Origin: Bombyx mori
Lineage: Eukaryota > Arthropoda > Insecta > Lepidoptera > Bombycidae
Direction: 5' to 3'
Length of the DNA stretch: 64,000 nt
NCBI RefSeq assembly: GCF_030269925.1
Contig: NC_085116.1
Span: forward strand, 7,688,001 to 7,752,000
The notes under the pieces are model-generated. The model ran no database searches. It saw only the letters and a list, made by a program, of their open reading frames with translations, and was not told the origin of the DNA. The position numbers were made by a program, and so were the translations under genes. Shown one piece after another: positions 1 through 11,800 of this stretch; the first letter of the stretch is position 1; each line of letters begins with the position of its first letter.

Positions 1-92
1 CTTACGTACGTATTTTATTATTATTATATCCTCATAATAATAATAAAATGAAATGAAAATCCGGAAGCCGGCAACGATATTGTTGTTGTTGT

Positions 93-886
93 TTTTAAAT
101 TCGCCAATATGCAGGCAAAGAGCGTAGCCTATACAGCCTAGTCTGTCATAGTTATATTTTTTTATATCAATAAAAAGCTTATATTGAAAAAAAAAACAGT
201 CACTGCTATGTTAGCCACAGTTTTATTCCAATGCCTCAATAATGGTGAACAACGATTATTGACGTTTAATACACAAAACAACACCCAACTTATATATTAT
301 ACATCACAATAAACTATTAAAAAAACATTAAAATAAAACTTCAAGTGACGCTTCACTCGGGTTGCTGCCAAAACTCTCTGATCATATATAATAAGAATAG
401 AGTAATGGTAGGCCATTGAGATTTTTACTAATGGAATCAATATATCTAAAAATATTAAATAACTAGCGACCCGCCCGCGCTTCGCTTCGGAAACATTAAA
501 ACACACATGAAACCAAAAAAAAAATAAAAAAAAATAAAAAAAAAGTAGCCTATGTTCATCAGGGACAATGTCGGCTTCTAATGGAAAAAGAATTTTTCAA
601 ATCGGTCCAGTAGTTTCGGAGCCTATTCGAATCAAACAAACAAACAAACAAATCTTTCCTCTTTATAATATTAGTATAGATTCATGGTTTTAAGTAATAA
701 TTATTATTACAATATATAAATATTGAATTGAACAAAAATAAACTAAAAGTCTGTGAATTATAACCATTAGCTATTTTTTTTTAATTTGTTATTCAAGTCA
801 CAGACAACTCTTTCGTTTGACAGCTTAAAGGTTTACTATAAGGCTTTATGAGCTAAGCCCTTTGCCTATTGGCGAATTTAAAAACT
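93..886. repeat. Possible TIR element with nested Helitron
   Basis: The segment near 93-125 (TTTAAATTCGCCAATA followed by GGCAAAG) reappears inverted near 858-886. The inverted ends are about 25 bp with a small indel and enclose roughly 790 bp in an intron of the POLDIP3-like gene. A Helitron-type repeat sits inside. No transposase ORF is visible and I did not find a clear target duplication, so superfamily is unassigned. Confidence 0.35.
462..680 (-). mobile_element. Non-autonomous Helitron-type repeat
   Basis: Read on the minus strand, the element opens with TCTATACTAATATTATAAAG and closes with a GC-rich hairpin region (GCGAAGCG, GGGCGGG) and CTAGT. This fits the Helitron rule of a 5' TC and a 3' CTRR preceded by a short hairpin. 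The segment AATCGGTCCAGTAGTTTCGG is typical of short moth Helitrons and recurs at 43420-43450. There is no coding capacity. Confidence 0.6.
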
Positions 887-1086
887 ATGGCACTCAGTTT
901 TGGGATGTTATCAAATATGTAATTTATTTTTTTGTAAAACAATGCCAGGTTGAAAGAAATGTTGATACATAAACTAAGCAACGTGAAAAAATAAGCCATA
1001 GTTTTTCAAGTACAAATAGTTTTGACATAAAGTTGACCCACTTTTGGGCATTGTCCTTTGTATTTTAATATATGATTACTATGTAC

Positions 1087-2870
1087 CTCTATCTTTGTTG
1101 ACAACAGTTCGAGTGAATTTGGTGGCCTTTGGAAAAACATTTACAGGTGTCATTTGTCCTCTCTGTAAAATAACATTTAGAAATTATAACTGTCCATAAT
1201 ATAGGAGTGATTTTTTACAATAGTATATAGCACAGAAATGGGTCAATAATAAAGTACTACAAGAACAAAAACAGAAACCAATTTTTATTTTACCAGGCTA
1301 AGCAAAGACTTGTTGTAGAATGTTGTAAATTGTTGTAAAATGAATATAAGGCTTAATTTAATTTTAAGATCATAATTAATTTATTATTTTCTTGTTAGGA
1401 ATTTTACTTTATCCTTGGGAACAGATTCTATGCATAATTTAGGTCTTTTAGGCTATCCAATTCATTCTCTTATTAGGAGATTCAGGTATGTGACCTTTAA
1501 CTCCTTTTTTTCTTATAATATATATAGTCTATTTAGCAAACAAACTCACAGTTCACCTACAGAAACCAACTTGAAATACAAAGAAAAACTCAGTTGGGTT
1601 ACAATAATGGCTATCACTATTTTAGACAGGAGGTGCAAGTGCTTCATGGCAGCATAAAGAGAGGATCAAAGCGTCCATTCCCTGGCAAAAAAAAACTTAG
1701 AAAAAGCAAGGAGAACATAGTGTCTGTTCTTTCAGTCACCTGGCTGTAATGTACTACTACTCTGTAGGCACACTTTTTATTTATTAAATGGATAGATAGA
1801 CAAAGTAGCTCTTGGCTCATCTGATATGAAATGGTTACTTGAATCCTTAGACACTATAATATGAATGCCTCCATCTTGACATTTGAGATTATGTTGTATT
1901 ATATAGCAGCCTTTACACCAGGCATCTAAGCAATAAAAAAAATGGCTTCAGGCCCTAGAATAATGAGGTCTCTCCTCAAGGCAATCAGCTACATAAAGAG
2001 ATCAGATTACTTCTTGAAGGATCTTAGTTGGTGTTCATAAGAACTCTTCAATCACTAAGCAAACTGGGTACAATTTAGGGAAGTCTATTTCCTCAGAATT
2101 GTCTTTTTATTGTAATGTATTACATAACTGGCTGTTCCACCTTTCAAACAAAAAAGCATGACTTCTTGACAATAGAAATATGCATGATTGTGTTACCTAC
2201 CTGCCCAGACTTACAATACTCTCTACGACCAGACACTTTGCAAACTAATTAATTTTGAGGGTTTTACTTCTATTACTTTATCATGATTATTATTCCTTCA
2301 AGAAGGGGCTACTTTCTGAACCTTCTTAATAAAATTAGTACCTGCCTATGAAATCTCAAGCATAGCTTAACATCACATAATACAAGTACATACACTTGGC
2401 GTTTTAGGTAGTCTTTAGGCCACGGCAACTACAATATTCAAATATCATATTATTATGCTATTTAAATTTCTAATTATAATGTTTATTATAGTTTTAACTT
2501 AGACATATGATATGAAGAATAGGTATAGGTATTTATTTTAGAAAATAACTAGCTTACTCTTTGCATTTTGAGATGTTCTAGCTTCAATCTAGCATCCCTC
2601 TGCTTTGCAAGTTCGGCCAATTTGTCTCGAGCATCTGTTATCTGAATTCTCTTCTTTGATATTATTTTATTTCTAGCATCCATAACTTGTGGTTTAGCTT
2701 TGAGAGCTCCTTGCTGAACACCTTGCTTTCCATGTTTATTTTGTCGTTTAGACCTATAGAAAATTTAATTTTTGACAAATAGCAAAATAGCAAAACAAAA
2801 CATTTTTTGTGGCTGGAGTTACACACCTGATGTTTATTTTCTTTTTCTTTATGATTTCCTCTAAGCTCAT
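1087..2870 (-). CDS. POLDIP3: POLDIP3/SKAR-like mRNA export factor, 5' part (3' end outside window)
   Basis: Three minus-strand coding exons are readable: 2870-2827 (44 nt), 2753-2558 (196 nt) and 1162-1087 (76 nt). All have GT-AG borders and matching phases; the last ends in phase 1 and no following exon is visible before base 1. The protein starts MSLEEIIKKKK, which resembles the UAP56-binding start of POLDIP3 (SLDELIRKR). Next come VQQGALK and three 'DAR' repeats (MDARNKI, TDARDKL, RDARLKL), the hallmark of POLDIP3, and then TRTVVNKDR, like human SRTLVNKEE. In the family an RRM follows, so the missing part should lie to the left. POLDIP3/SKAR is a nuclear protein coupling splicing and export of mRNA with TREX and S6K1 signalling. 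The family call rests on remembered human sequence. Other UAP56-interacting proteins share only the first motif. Confidence 0.7.
1775..1935 (-). repeat. Degenerate Bm1-like SINE fragment
   Basis: The segment aligns loosely with the SINE body seen intact at 14966-15398: ATCTGATATGAAATGGTTAC corresponds to the CATCTGGTGTGAAATGGTTAC block at 5450, followed by a GCCTCCATCTTGACAT block. The tRNA-like head is missing and divergence is high, so this is an old copy in an intron. Confidence 0.4.
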
Positions 2871-3245
2871 TTCGATCAAGGACGACATGATTAATGTTCG
2901 AGTTTGGGATATGGAGAAGTCTTCTAAAGAAAATAGGTAGGTACAGTACAGTTTATTTTCTGGGGTTGTACAAACTTATTTGGAAATAGACTTTAAATCT
3001 GAGCTGCCATATTAAAAAACACAGCAAGCATACCATAGCAAAAAAAAATTCAATGAAAAGAGTTGAAATTTGTTGAATTAATGCTACATAAACATTTTAT
3101 TAAATTATTATTGAATATTAAGGTGACGAGAAAATGTTACATACATACATTTTTTTAAATGATTTGCCGCAAATCATCTGTTTCCTTGTCACTTCCTTAA
3201 TTGGAGTTTTAGTTTGAAATAATCTATGGGAGTTATTTCAGAAAT

Positions 3246-3772
3246 TATATAGAATAGACAACACTGTATGGGCTTAGATCCCTTTGCCTTTCCTAATAAG
3301 GAAAAGTTGTACCAAAAAATAAATCTATGGTAGTGTATAATAAATGAAATGAAGGTCTTTTTGGCGGGAACGCGATGAAGGAACTTGTGTGATTTGTTTT
3401 ATTTAGTATATTTAGTATTTCTTCAGGTTTAAATGTGTAGTAACGGTGGTTTATTATCTTTTTAATATCTGTGAAAGTGCACAAATCTGGGAAAATGGAA
3501 CAAAGCCGCTGGAAGTAACTTCTCGGGATCCTCCAAAAAGTCCACTGAAAAAATCTCAGTAAATGACCACCATTTTACTGAGATTATATTTCATCCCATA
3601 TCATCTCATTTCATTTAATTTCATCTCAGTAGATTAATGTCCCAAATTAATAATTTTCATTTCATTTCACTCCATAGTATCATTTTTCATAAAATTAAGA
3701 ATATAAATTAAAATAAGACATGACTTAAAAATCGTAGTAACCAGGTCATACAATTCCTTAAAAAAAGGAATG
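3246..3772 (+). repeat. Dispersed ~530-bp repeat, family A, copy 1
   Basis: This unit starts near TGTATGGGCTTAGATCC, passes through TTTCTTCAGGTTTAAATG and CTTCTCGGGATCC, and has a tract of ATTTCA-type repeats. It ends near ACCAGGTCATA with CCTTAAAAAAAGG. Copies or fragments occur at 30918-31003, 32937-33568, 50793-51330, 51540-51590 and 56205-56528, in both orientations. There is no ORF. I cannot decide whether it is a SINE-like or DNA-transposon-derived family. Confidence 0.6.
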
Positions 3773-3835
3773 GATGCACTTAATAAAGTTATAGAATTCT
3801 ACCGTATTTTACTAATTTACTATTATAAGGTTATT

Positions 3836-4692
3836 ACACTTGGCTGAATTCAGACGACTGAATTCATTCGCTACTGAATTCAGTCAAGTGTAATAGCATT
3901 AAGTAAGTTAGTCTACTGAATTCAGTAGCAAGGATGGTTTCTGACTGACTGAATCATTTAGAAGCCTAATTAGAAACGCATTTAGGAAGGTGTAATCGCA
4001 TTTACTTACTGAATGGCTACAGTCGGCCCATAGCTCTCCGTGCGTGAGGACGTTTTAGTTTGTTTTTTGCTTCCGAATGAAAAGTATTAATTTCGGTCGC
4101 CTTTATTTAATGTGCCAGACATTTATAAATAGCCAGACATGTTTCAGGGATAGTTTTTGTCATCAGGGGTTGGGATAGTGAAGAACTAAATTTTAAATCT
4201 TGATACGAATTTCCTGTTGCAAGAAATCTTAATGTTACAACCAATCTTGCTTTTGTACTATTATACTATCGGAGAATGAAATATGTAATAGTTATATAAT
4301 AGATATATAATAGACTATCGTAGGATAGTATCCTGCTTTTGAATAAACGGTGTCACAAGGTTTAATATTAGGTCAAACGAGATCGAATCCATTTATAGAT
4401 AATTTCTGAAGTCTGCTGGTTCTAAATTACTCATAATATTCATATTTGCTAACATTCCGCGCAGCAATAAATATTTCTTCTGATGCTTGTTTTTTTTTTT
4501 TTTTTTGAGAAATTGAAAGAAAACACAAAAACAAACAAAAAAAATGTTGTTTAACAATACTGGGGTCATCCTCTTACGTACACGACACGTCTTACTTCGT
4601 CGCATTTAAACTGATAATTGATTCAGTAACTGAATTTAGAACAGTGTAATCAGAAGCTTCTGAATTCAGACGACTAAATTCAGCCAAATGTC
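3836..4692. mobile_element. TIR element rich in CTGAATTCAG palindromes
   Basis: The left end (ACACTTGGCTGAATTCAG, then ACGACTGAATTC) and the inverted right end (GACATTTGGCTGAATTTAG, then TCGTCTGAATTC) are imperfect terminal inverted repeats of about 35 bp enclosing some 850 bp. The self-complementary decamer CTGAATTCAG occurs several times in the left subterminal zone, where a hairpin can form between 3838 and 3893. Inside is a short minus-strand frame at 4393-4605 with no recognised domain. The superfamily is unassigned. Confidence 0.5.
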
Positions 4693-5408
4693 AGCCTTCT
4701 AAAAGAGGATAGAAAATAGAGTAAGGAGGACAATCTTGTAGGTAGGTAGGTATAATGGATAAGTTGAAAAAGGGGTATACCTGTAGATAAGCTATTGTTG
4801 GAAGTTACACCGAAATAGCGCTAGTGTAGGAAATGGAAATGATCTGAATATTTTAAGCAGAGTGAAGAGTGCTGGGCTGAGTAGAATATTTTATATTTTT
4901 CGTGACTTATGCAGTATAATGCAAAAATGTGTTTAAAAAATATGCCGTATTTAAAATCTCAACTGTTTGTTTTTATTACTATTTGGAAGTATTTCTTCCC
5001 TTTTTAATTTAATATCCTACTCTAATAGCTTACGGCGTTCTTTTTAAAATCTTTCCACTTGCTTCTATGGCTTCACCTTAACTGGCTCCCTTTCAGCGGA
5101 TACTTATGAATACACTGGGGTGGTTCTCCTTACTTCTACCTTCCTAAATGGTCAATAGGATTTTTTTTATTATTATTACGATCTGTTCCATGCAATGTCG
5201 TGGCTGCTTTTATATGACTTATTCTATTTCAATTTATTTGGTATTCCATTTATTTAATATAATTCAAGTATAATTTTACTTTCAAATAAATCAATTAGAA
5301 CGAGATTAATTTAATGAAATAAAACGACGTCCCAGTAATGGTAGGAATTTACTGAGACTTTCGTGGATTTTTGGTAAAATCACCAGAAGCTGTTAGCAAT
5401 TCCGTTTA

Positions 5409-5655
5409 TTTTTTATTGCTTAGATAGGTGGATGTGCTCACAGCCCATCTGGTGTGAAATGGTTACAGGAGTCCATAAACATCTACGACGTAAATGCGCC
5501 ACCCACCTTGAGATATAAGTTCTAAGGTCTCAAGTATTGTTATAGCGGCTGCCCCACTCTTCAAACTGAAACGCATTACTGCTTCACGGCAGAAATAGGC
5601 GGGGTGGTGGTACCTACTCGCGCGAACTCACAAGAGGTCCTACCACCACTAAAAA
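5409..5655 (-). mobile_element. Bm1-like SINE, head-less copy
   Basis: The copy carries the SINE body from TTTTTTATTGCTTAGAT through GGTCCTACCACCA on the plus strand, so the SINE itself reads on the minus strand. It lacks the tRNA-like head present in the copies at 14966 and 55732. It lies about 240 bp upstream of the FUS-like gene start. Confidence 0.65.
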
Positions 5656-5890
5656 CTTCATTATATTTGTGCACTTTCACTGACTGAGCTTTAATTGTCT
5701 TTAATCTAAATTTTTCATTCTTTCCCTTTGCACATATCGATGAATAGCCCCGATCAATTTAAGGTCTATGGTTTCTACTTCCTTTTGTCGATGGTGTGCG
5801 TGGCGTTACTTTTCTATTAATTTCGCGATAATAATTATTGCGACAGTATACACGAGAATCATAGTAATTAGTGCTTAATCCGGCAAGAAT

Positions 5891-8800
5891 ATGGGTGATC
5901 GTTCGTATAACATTAATACTGTCTTAAGTTTTGAAGATCCGCAATATAATCAAAATTAATTTATTAAATTACATCGTAGGTGAATATAGTGGCGGTGGAT
6001 ACGCGTCGCAGTATTCGGTGCCTCCACCGGCATCAGCCGATAACAATAGTTATGGCGGTGGGCAAGGTGGCTATAACCAAGGCGGATACTCTGGGCAATC
6101 TCAAAATCAAGAATGGAACCAACAAAGTTCAGGTGAGGTTATAATGCTAAATTTCACATTTCCATGTAAAGGACGTATTTGATTTAGGCGTACGACTAAT
6201 ACGAAAATACAAATTTTAGGTGGTAATTCCTATGGAGGAAGTAATCAACAAAGTAGTAACTATGGTCAGAGCTATGGAAGTGGTTATGATAGTGGCGGTG
6301 GCTATGAAAGAAGTAATGATGGGTATAATTCGAGTGGAGGAGAGCGTGGCGGGAGCAATTATGGAGGCAGTGATCGTGGTGGTTCTGGCTATGGCGGTGA
6401 CAGAGGCGGCAGCGGCTATTCTGGAGGTGGAGACCGTGGCGGGTATGGTGGAGGTGATCGTTCAAACAACTTCAGTAGAGATGGGGGAAATAGAGACGGT
6501 GGATATGGGTGAGTTTCTTTTCTTTCTTATTTTCTAAGATAATCATTAACGAAACGGTGTATACTTTATTTGAAAATTTTGTAATCTCGGACAGGGAAAT
6601 GGAATTTTAGAGCTGAAAAGGAAATTATTAACACTTAAAAAAAAACCAAATAGATGAAGTGCTTACTATCCAAATCTGCAGTTTTTTTTTTGTTTTTGAT
6701 ATGCTCTCTAATAATAATTAAGAAGATTTGGATATGTGGATAAAAATGTTTTTAATGTAAACCATTGACCTTCTAACTATACCTTAATTTGCACATCAGC
6801 TAACTCCACTGGTCTATTTTGTCTTCATTGGCCAAAAAAGACCTACCTGGTGGATTGACCACTGTTGTTCATCTATGTCAATATTGGCAGGAGCACTGCC
6901 AAGCCATCGCTACTTTGCACTATACTTTCTGTATGAAATTGTCACTGTGTGATTTATAAAATAAATAAAAAAGACTGAACTGCAACTGATTACTTGCATC
7001 AACAATGAACAGAAATTAAATAATATGCTGGATTTGTGTATTTGATATTGCAACATTATTATTAACAAAGATGACATCTCAAAGTTGGTTCACAACATCT
7101 ACATATGTTGTGTTTTTAGATACATAGCATAGGAGAAACTTATCCAACAATTAACCTCACTTATAAAACAACAGTTCCAGTCTGCTGGTTAATGTAACCT
7201 GATAACTGTGATTTTGCATAAAAGTTGGATAATTTGAGTGTTTTCTTTATTGATTTTTTATTGCCCTTGTAGGCAGATAAGCATACGGCCCACCTGATGG
7301 TGAGTGGTTACCGTCGCCCATGGACTTAGCAATGCCAGGGGCAGAGCCAAGCCACTGCCTACCGCTTAATACTCTCCACAAGCCTTGTTTGAAGAAGGAC
7401 ATGTCATAGCGCTCGGGAAACACCGTGGAGGGGAGCTCATTCCATAGCCGGATGATACGTGGCAAAAAAGACCTCTGGAAACGCACTGTGGATGACCGCA
7501 GTGGCTCCAGGTAGTATGGATGAACTGTACTCCGGTGGCGGGCGGTGCGATGTTAAAAACGAGATGCCGGTGTCATCTCGAACAATTCCTCAGAGCACTC
7601 CCATGGAACATATGGTACAAAATACAGAGGGAGCCGAAGTCCCTCTGCAGACCCAGAAGTTCCAAACGATCCGTGAGAATGGGATTATTGACAATCCGAA
7701 CTTAATATTGTACGGGGGGGGGGCAATATCTGGGATATGTCATCATCTTTCAGGGGCCCTTTTTTTTTTTTTTTCCGGGCCGAGGGCCGAACCTCCTACG
7801 AGGTCCCCGCGCCTAGGGGGCGCGCGGGGTATGTGAGACTCAACGATCTGCAGGTGTTGAGAGCAGACCGCGGGCCCAAGGAATTTAGGGCCCACCCACT
7901 AAACGACTCCCCTGCACTCTTACACCCGGCGTCCGATCTCCGTCCGGGGTCAAAACCCGGTCAGAGTAGGGGGGTTCCCGCGGTCAACACTACAACCAGA
8001 CACGCGGCGCCACCCCGAGGACGCCCGACCGACGGGTCGTCGAGGCGATAGTCGACGACCAACGACGTCAGTCTCCGCGGTACGGCGGCCCTTCAGGCCG
8101 CCCGGGCGATGCCGCTGGTGTTCCGGGATACCCCGCTGGGCCAGAACAAGCCTGCCGGGTCGGAACGCGATACACCGCCGACCGGGTTGCTCTTCCACAG
8201 TATGTTCGGCGACGATAGCGACGACGAAAATGCGGACCGGACCGCATCGCAGTCCGCAGCCGCCGACGCGTTGTCCCGTCCTCCTGGTGCCAGCGCGCTA
8301 GAGTGACGGTAGCGTGCGGCGCAGTCTCAGCCCCCTTAGGTCGCCCCGTGACCATCACCGGGAGGAGACTGCCTCCTCATAGGGGCCGGAGCTGGACAAA
8401 CGCCCTCCTCCGACCCCCGGCTCGACGGCGGCGGCACGGCGCCGAGAGGGAGGAAGAGTTCTCCCTCTCCCGTTCCGCCGCCTCCTTCTGCGAGATGGTG
8501 GACTCGCAGAAGTCGAGCATCGCCTATCTTTCAGGGGCCTAAGACAAGCCTGACCACCCAGGATGTTTGAAATCTTAGCTCCCTATGGCTGAAATATGTT
8601 AAAATTTATCATATATGATGCAGTATTTTGAACAACTAACAATGTCACCAAACACTCATTACCAATCTGAACATAGCCAAAGGCTCCACCTGCATGACCG
8701 CTAAGGAGGTTACAAACTAAGTTTAGATTAACACATCCATTTTGCTCTGATGGAACTGATTAAGATGCAATGTTTAATCAAAAATATGTTATTTTTGCCA

Positions 8801-11800
8801 ATTGCTGAAGAAGCTTCTTATTTAAACCATGTTTTTTTATTGCTTAGATGGGTGAACGAGCTCACAGCCCATCTGGTGTTAAGTGGTTACTGGAGCCCAT
8901 ACACATCCACAACGTAAATGCGCCACCCACCTTGAGATATAAGTTCTAAGGTCTCAAGTATTGTTATAGCGGCTGCCCCACTCTTCAAACTGAAACGCAT
9001 TACTGCTTCACGGCAGAAATAGGCAGGGTGGTGGTACCCACCCGCGCGGACTTATAAGAGGTCCTACCACCAGTAATTACACAAATTATAATTTTGCGAG
9101 TTTGGTTTTTATTAGTTTGATGTTATTTCTTCATGGTGGAAGTCAATCGTGAACATTTGTCGAGTACGTATTTCATTACAAAAATTGCACTGGACGTCTT
9201 ATCCGTTACGCCACAACGACTTGTATGAAGAATGAAATACCATAGCACTTAGATAACCATGCAGAAAAAAAGTTGTGTTAACATTGCAAAAACTACAATA
9301 AAAATACAAAGAATTACCTATCCACTGGTCAGGAAACACCACTACTTTGATATGAACAGAAAACAACGATAAATTTTTCATTACAGTCCTCTCGATCCAT
9401 TAACAGTGCCTTTAGGTACCTCAAGCACCGGTCACCGTCCTCGCCCAATCCGTCGCTTGTGACGAAGAGCTCGACGAGTAAATTAACCCATAGACACAGC
9501 CCACTGAGTTTCTCGCTGTATCTTCTCAGTGGGTCGTGTTTCCGATCCAGTGGTAGGTTCTGCGAAGCACTGCCCTTGCTAAGGCCAGTATTAGCAGCAC
9601 TCTGGTTTGAGCCCCGTGAGCTCACCTAAACGTCAAGGAGAAGCTGAAATATCCTCTCAAGGCTATCAGCGTAAGGAAGGAAAAAAAAGATAAATTACTT
9701 AAGCCTATACTTTCCTTCTTAGTAACAGCCGGCACCTGCCTTCACTTACCATGTGTTTAAAAGGCTATTGATTCTCTGTGTTAGCAGATTTTTACTATGT
9801 TATTCATAAAGTTCATAATGTAGTTTTTTTAAATCACAGCTTTATGGTATTAGGTCAGCAAACAAAAGTACTACAACCTGTCTTCATCTGAAGTTTTTGA
9901 GTATTCTCCTGTAATCAAAAAGTTTGCCAATTAGCTGGTTTGCCAATTAAGGTATTAATGTTGCATAAATTAAGAATGATTAAATTTATTTCTAAAATGG
10001 AAAAATTTCAAGTGCCTATTTTTATAGGCGAAAAATTATTGGAGTTATTTTGATAAGAATTCTTGTGCTTGTGTTGGAAAATTAATGTACTCAGAAGTTA
10101 GACCATATAACATACACCTTTTATTAAAAATATACTGAGAAATTGATGTTATAAGTATGGTTTCTGAGAAGCACACATTAAACACCAAGTTTATAAAAAT
10201 CAAATTTATATTCAAGTAACTAGTATTTTTACTGTTTATGCATTTAAATGAGAATGCCCAATCCAATGACTACAAGATTTCAGATGCTTTTATAGAAATA
10301 TAACAGTAAAGTAACATATGGGATTGTTACTAGTAAACATACTAAACCAAACAGAATATCGTCTTACAATTCAGTCATACTTCTTAGCAGTCCAACTTCT
10401 GAAATGAAAACTGGAAAAATAGCTGAGCAAAAATATATCTTTTAAATATTGTCTCAATGAACTTGGTGAATAATGTTTTATTTCATAATTTGAGTGTTTA
10501 AAAATGAAGTAATTAGAACATGTATCTGTATATTGTATCCATAATACTGGTCTGCATGTCTCAAGAAATTGCTGCAATAATTTTGTCTTCAAGCATTGTT
10601 CTAAGATTTTCAAGGTATCAAGGTTAAAACATTATGGTAAAGAAAAGGACGCAACTCTTGGACTGAGGTCACTTATAAGTGAACCTAGGTGTGAAACAAT
10701 CTACGTGCGACATACAGTGTGTCCCTTGCCTGCCTGTGTACTAAATGCTGTCCTTATTGTTTTAGTGGCGGAGGCAGGGGGGGTGGTTTTAACAAAGGTA
10801 AAGCACCTCGCATTATGCGAGCGATGCTGTTGTCATATTATTAATTTGTATTTATCTAAGGGGCTGCCAAACATGGTATTCTACTGGTTAACTGGCTCTA
10901 TAATATAAGTAGGTTTTATCTTATTATATGGTTCAATAAAGAAAAGTTGATCAGGTGTGAAAAACGTCAGCTTGGAAATGTGTATTACGAATTACTAAAT
11001 AGATTGTAAGGTAAATAATATTTTAGGTAAAATGTGCTATATGTGTTTCACAATAATATCAAGAGTTTATTGAGGATTGTGCTTATATAAGGGAACTTAC
11101 AGTATATGACAACCTCAAATATGAATATGTAGTGACATATGCTAGCAAGTAATAAAATGAATGATAACTACACAAAACATTTATTTTATCTCTAAGGAGA
11201 CACCACTATTTATTGTAAGAGGCATAATCTTCAACAGAGTTATAATATTGTGACTGATGATAATTAGGTAGTATGGTTACTTGATTAAAGTGTATTTGAC
11301 CAGTAATAATGCATATTGTTTTGGCAGCCCTAAAGTTATGGTATAAAGTCATGCAAAGGTTTTGTCATCGACAAAGAAAAATAATATTTTTTAATATTTG
11401 TCTATGTTAAGAAGGTATTTAGGACACGTAATTCTAGTGTGTCCAAAGGTAATATTACAAGCGCGAATCCAAATATCATCTATTTTAAGAGGTGAATTGT
11501 ACATTTTAGAATGACAAGCTAAATAACTTATTCAATTAGATAATTTTAGACTTCATTATTTAAAATTAAATAAATTATGTTGTTTATTTATACAGCAACT
11601 AGAATTGTTTATTTACAAGCTATTTATTCCCCCATAATTGAATAAAATTTTCCTTCAGGAGGCGGCGGAAGCGGTGGATATGCCGACCGTGGTGGCGGTG
11701 GTGGTGGTGGCGGTGATATGGTAACTCAAGAAGATACTGTCTTCGTTCAGGGAATGAATCCATCTACTACTGAAGAGGAGCTGTGCCAACATTTTGGAGC

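Noticed and set aside
6196..6537. Open frames on both strands (His-rich antisense, Val/Met-rich sense) over the FUS Gly/Ser region
   Set aside because: They are by-products of GGT/GGC-rich codons of the real exon 6220-6508. Composition is extreme and no domain is present.
7459..8542. Several GC-rich frames on both strands
   Set aside because: They arise from the high GC of the R1-type LINE 3' UTR. The only coding trace is the extreme C-terminus of ORF2.
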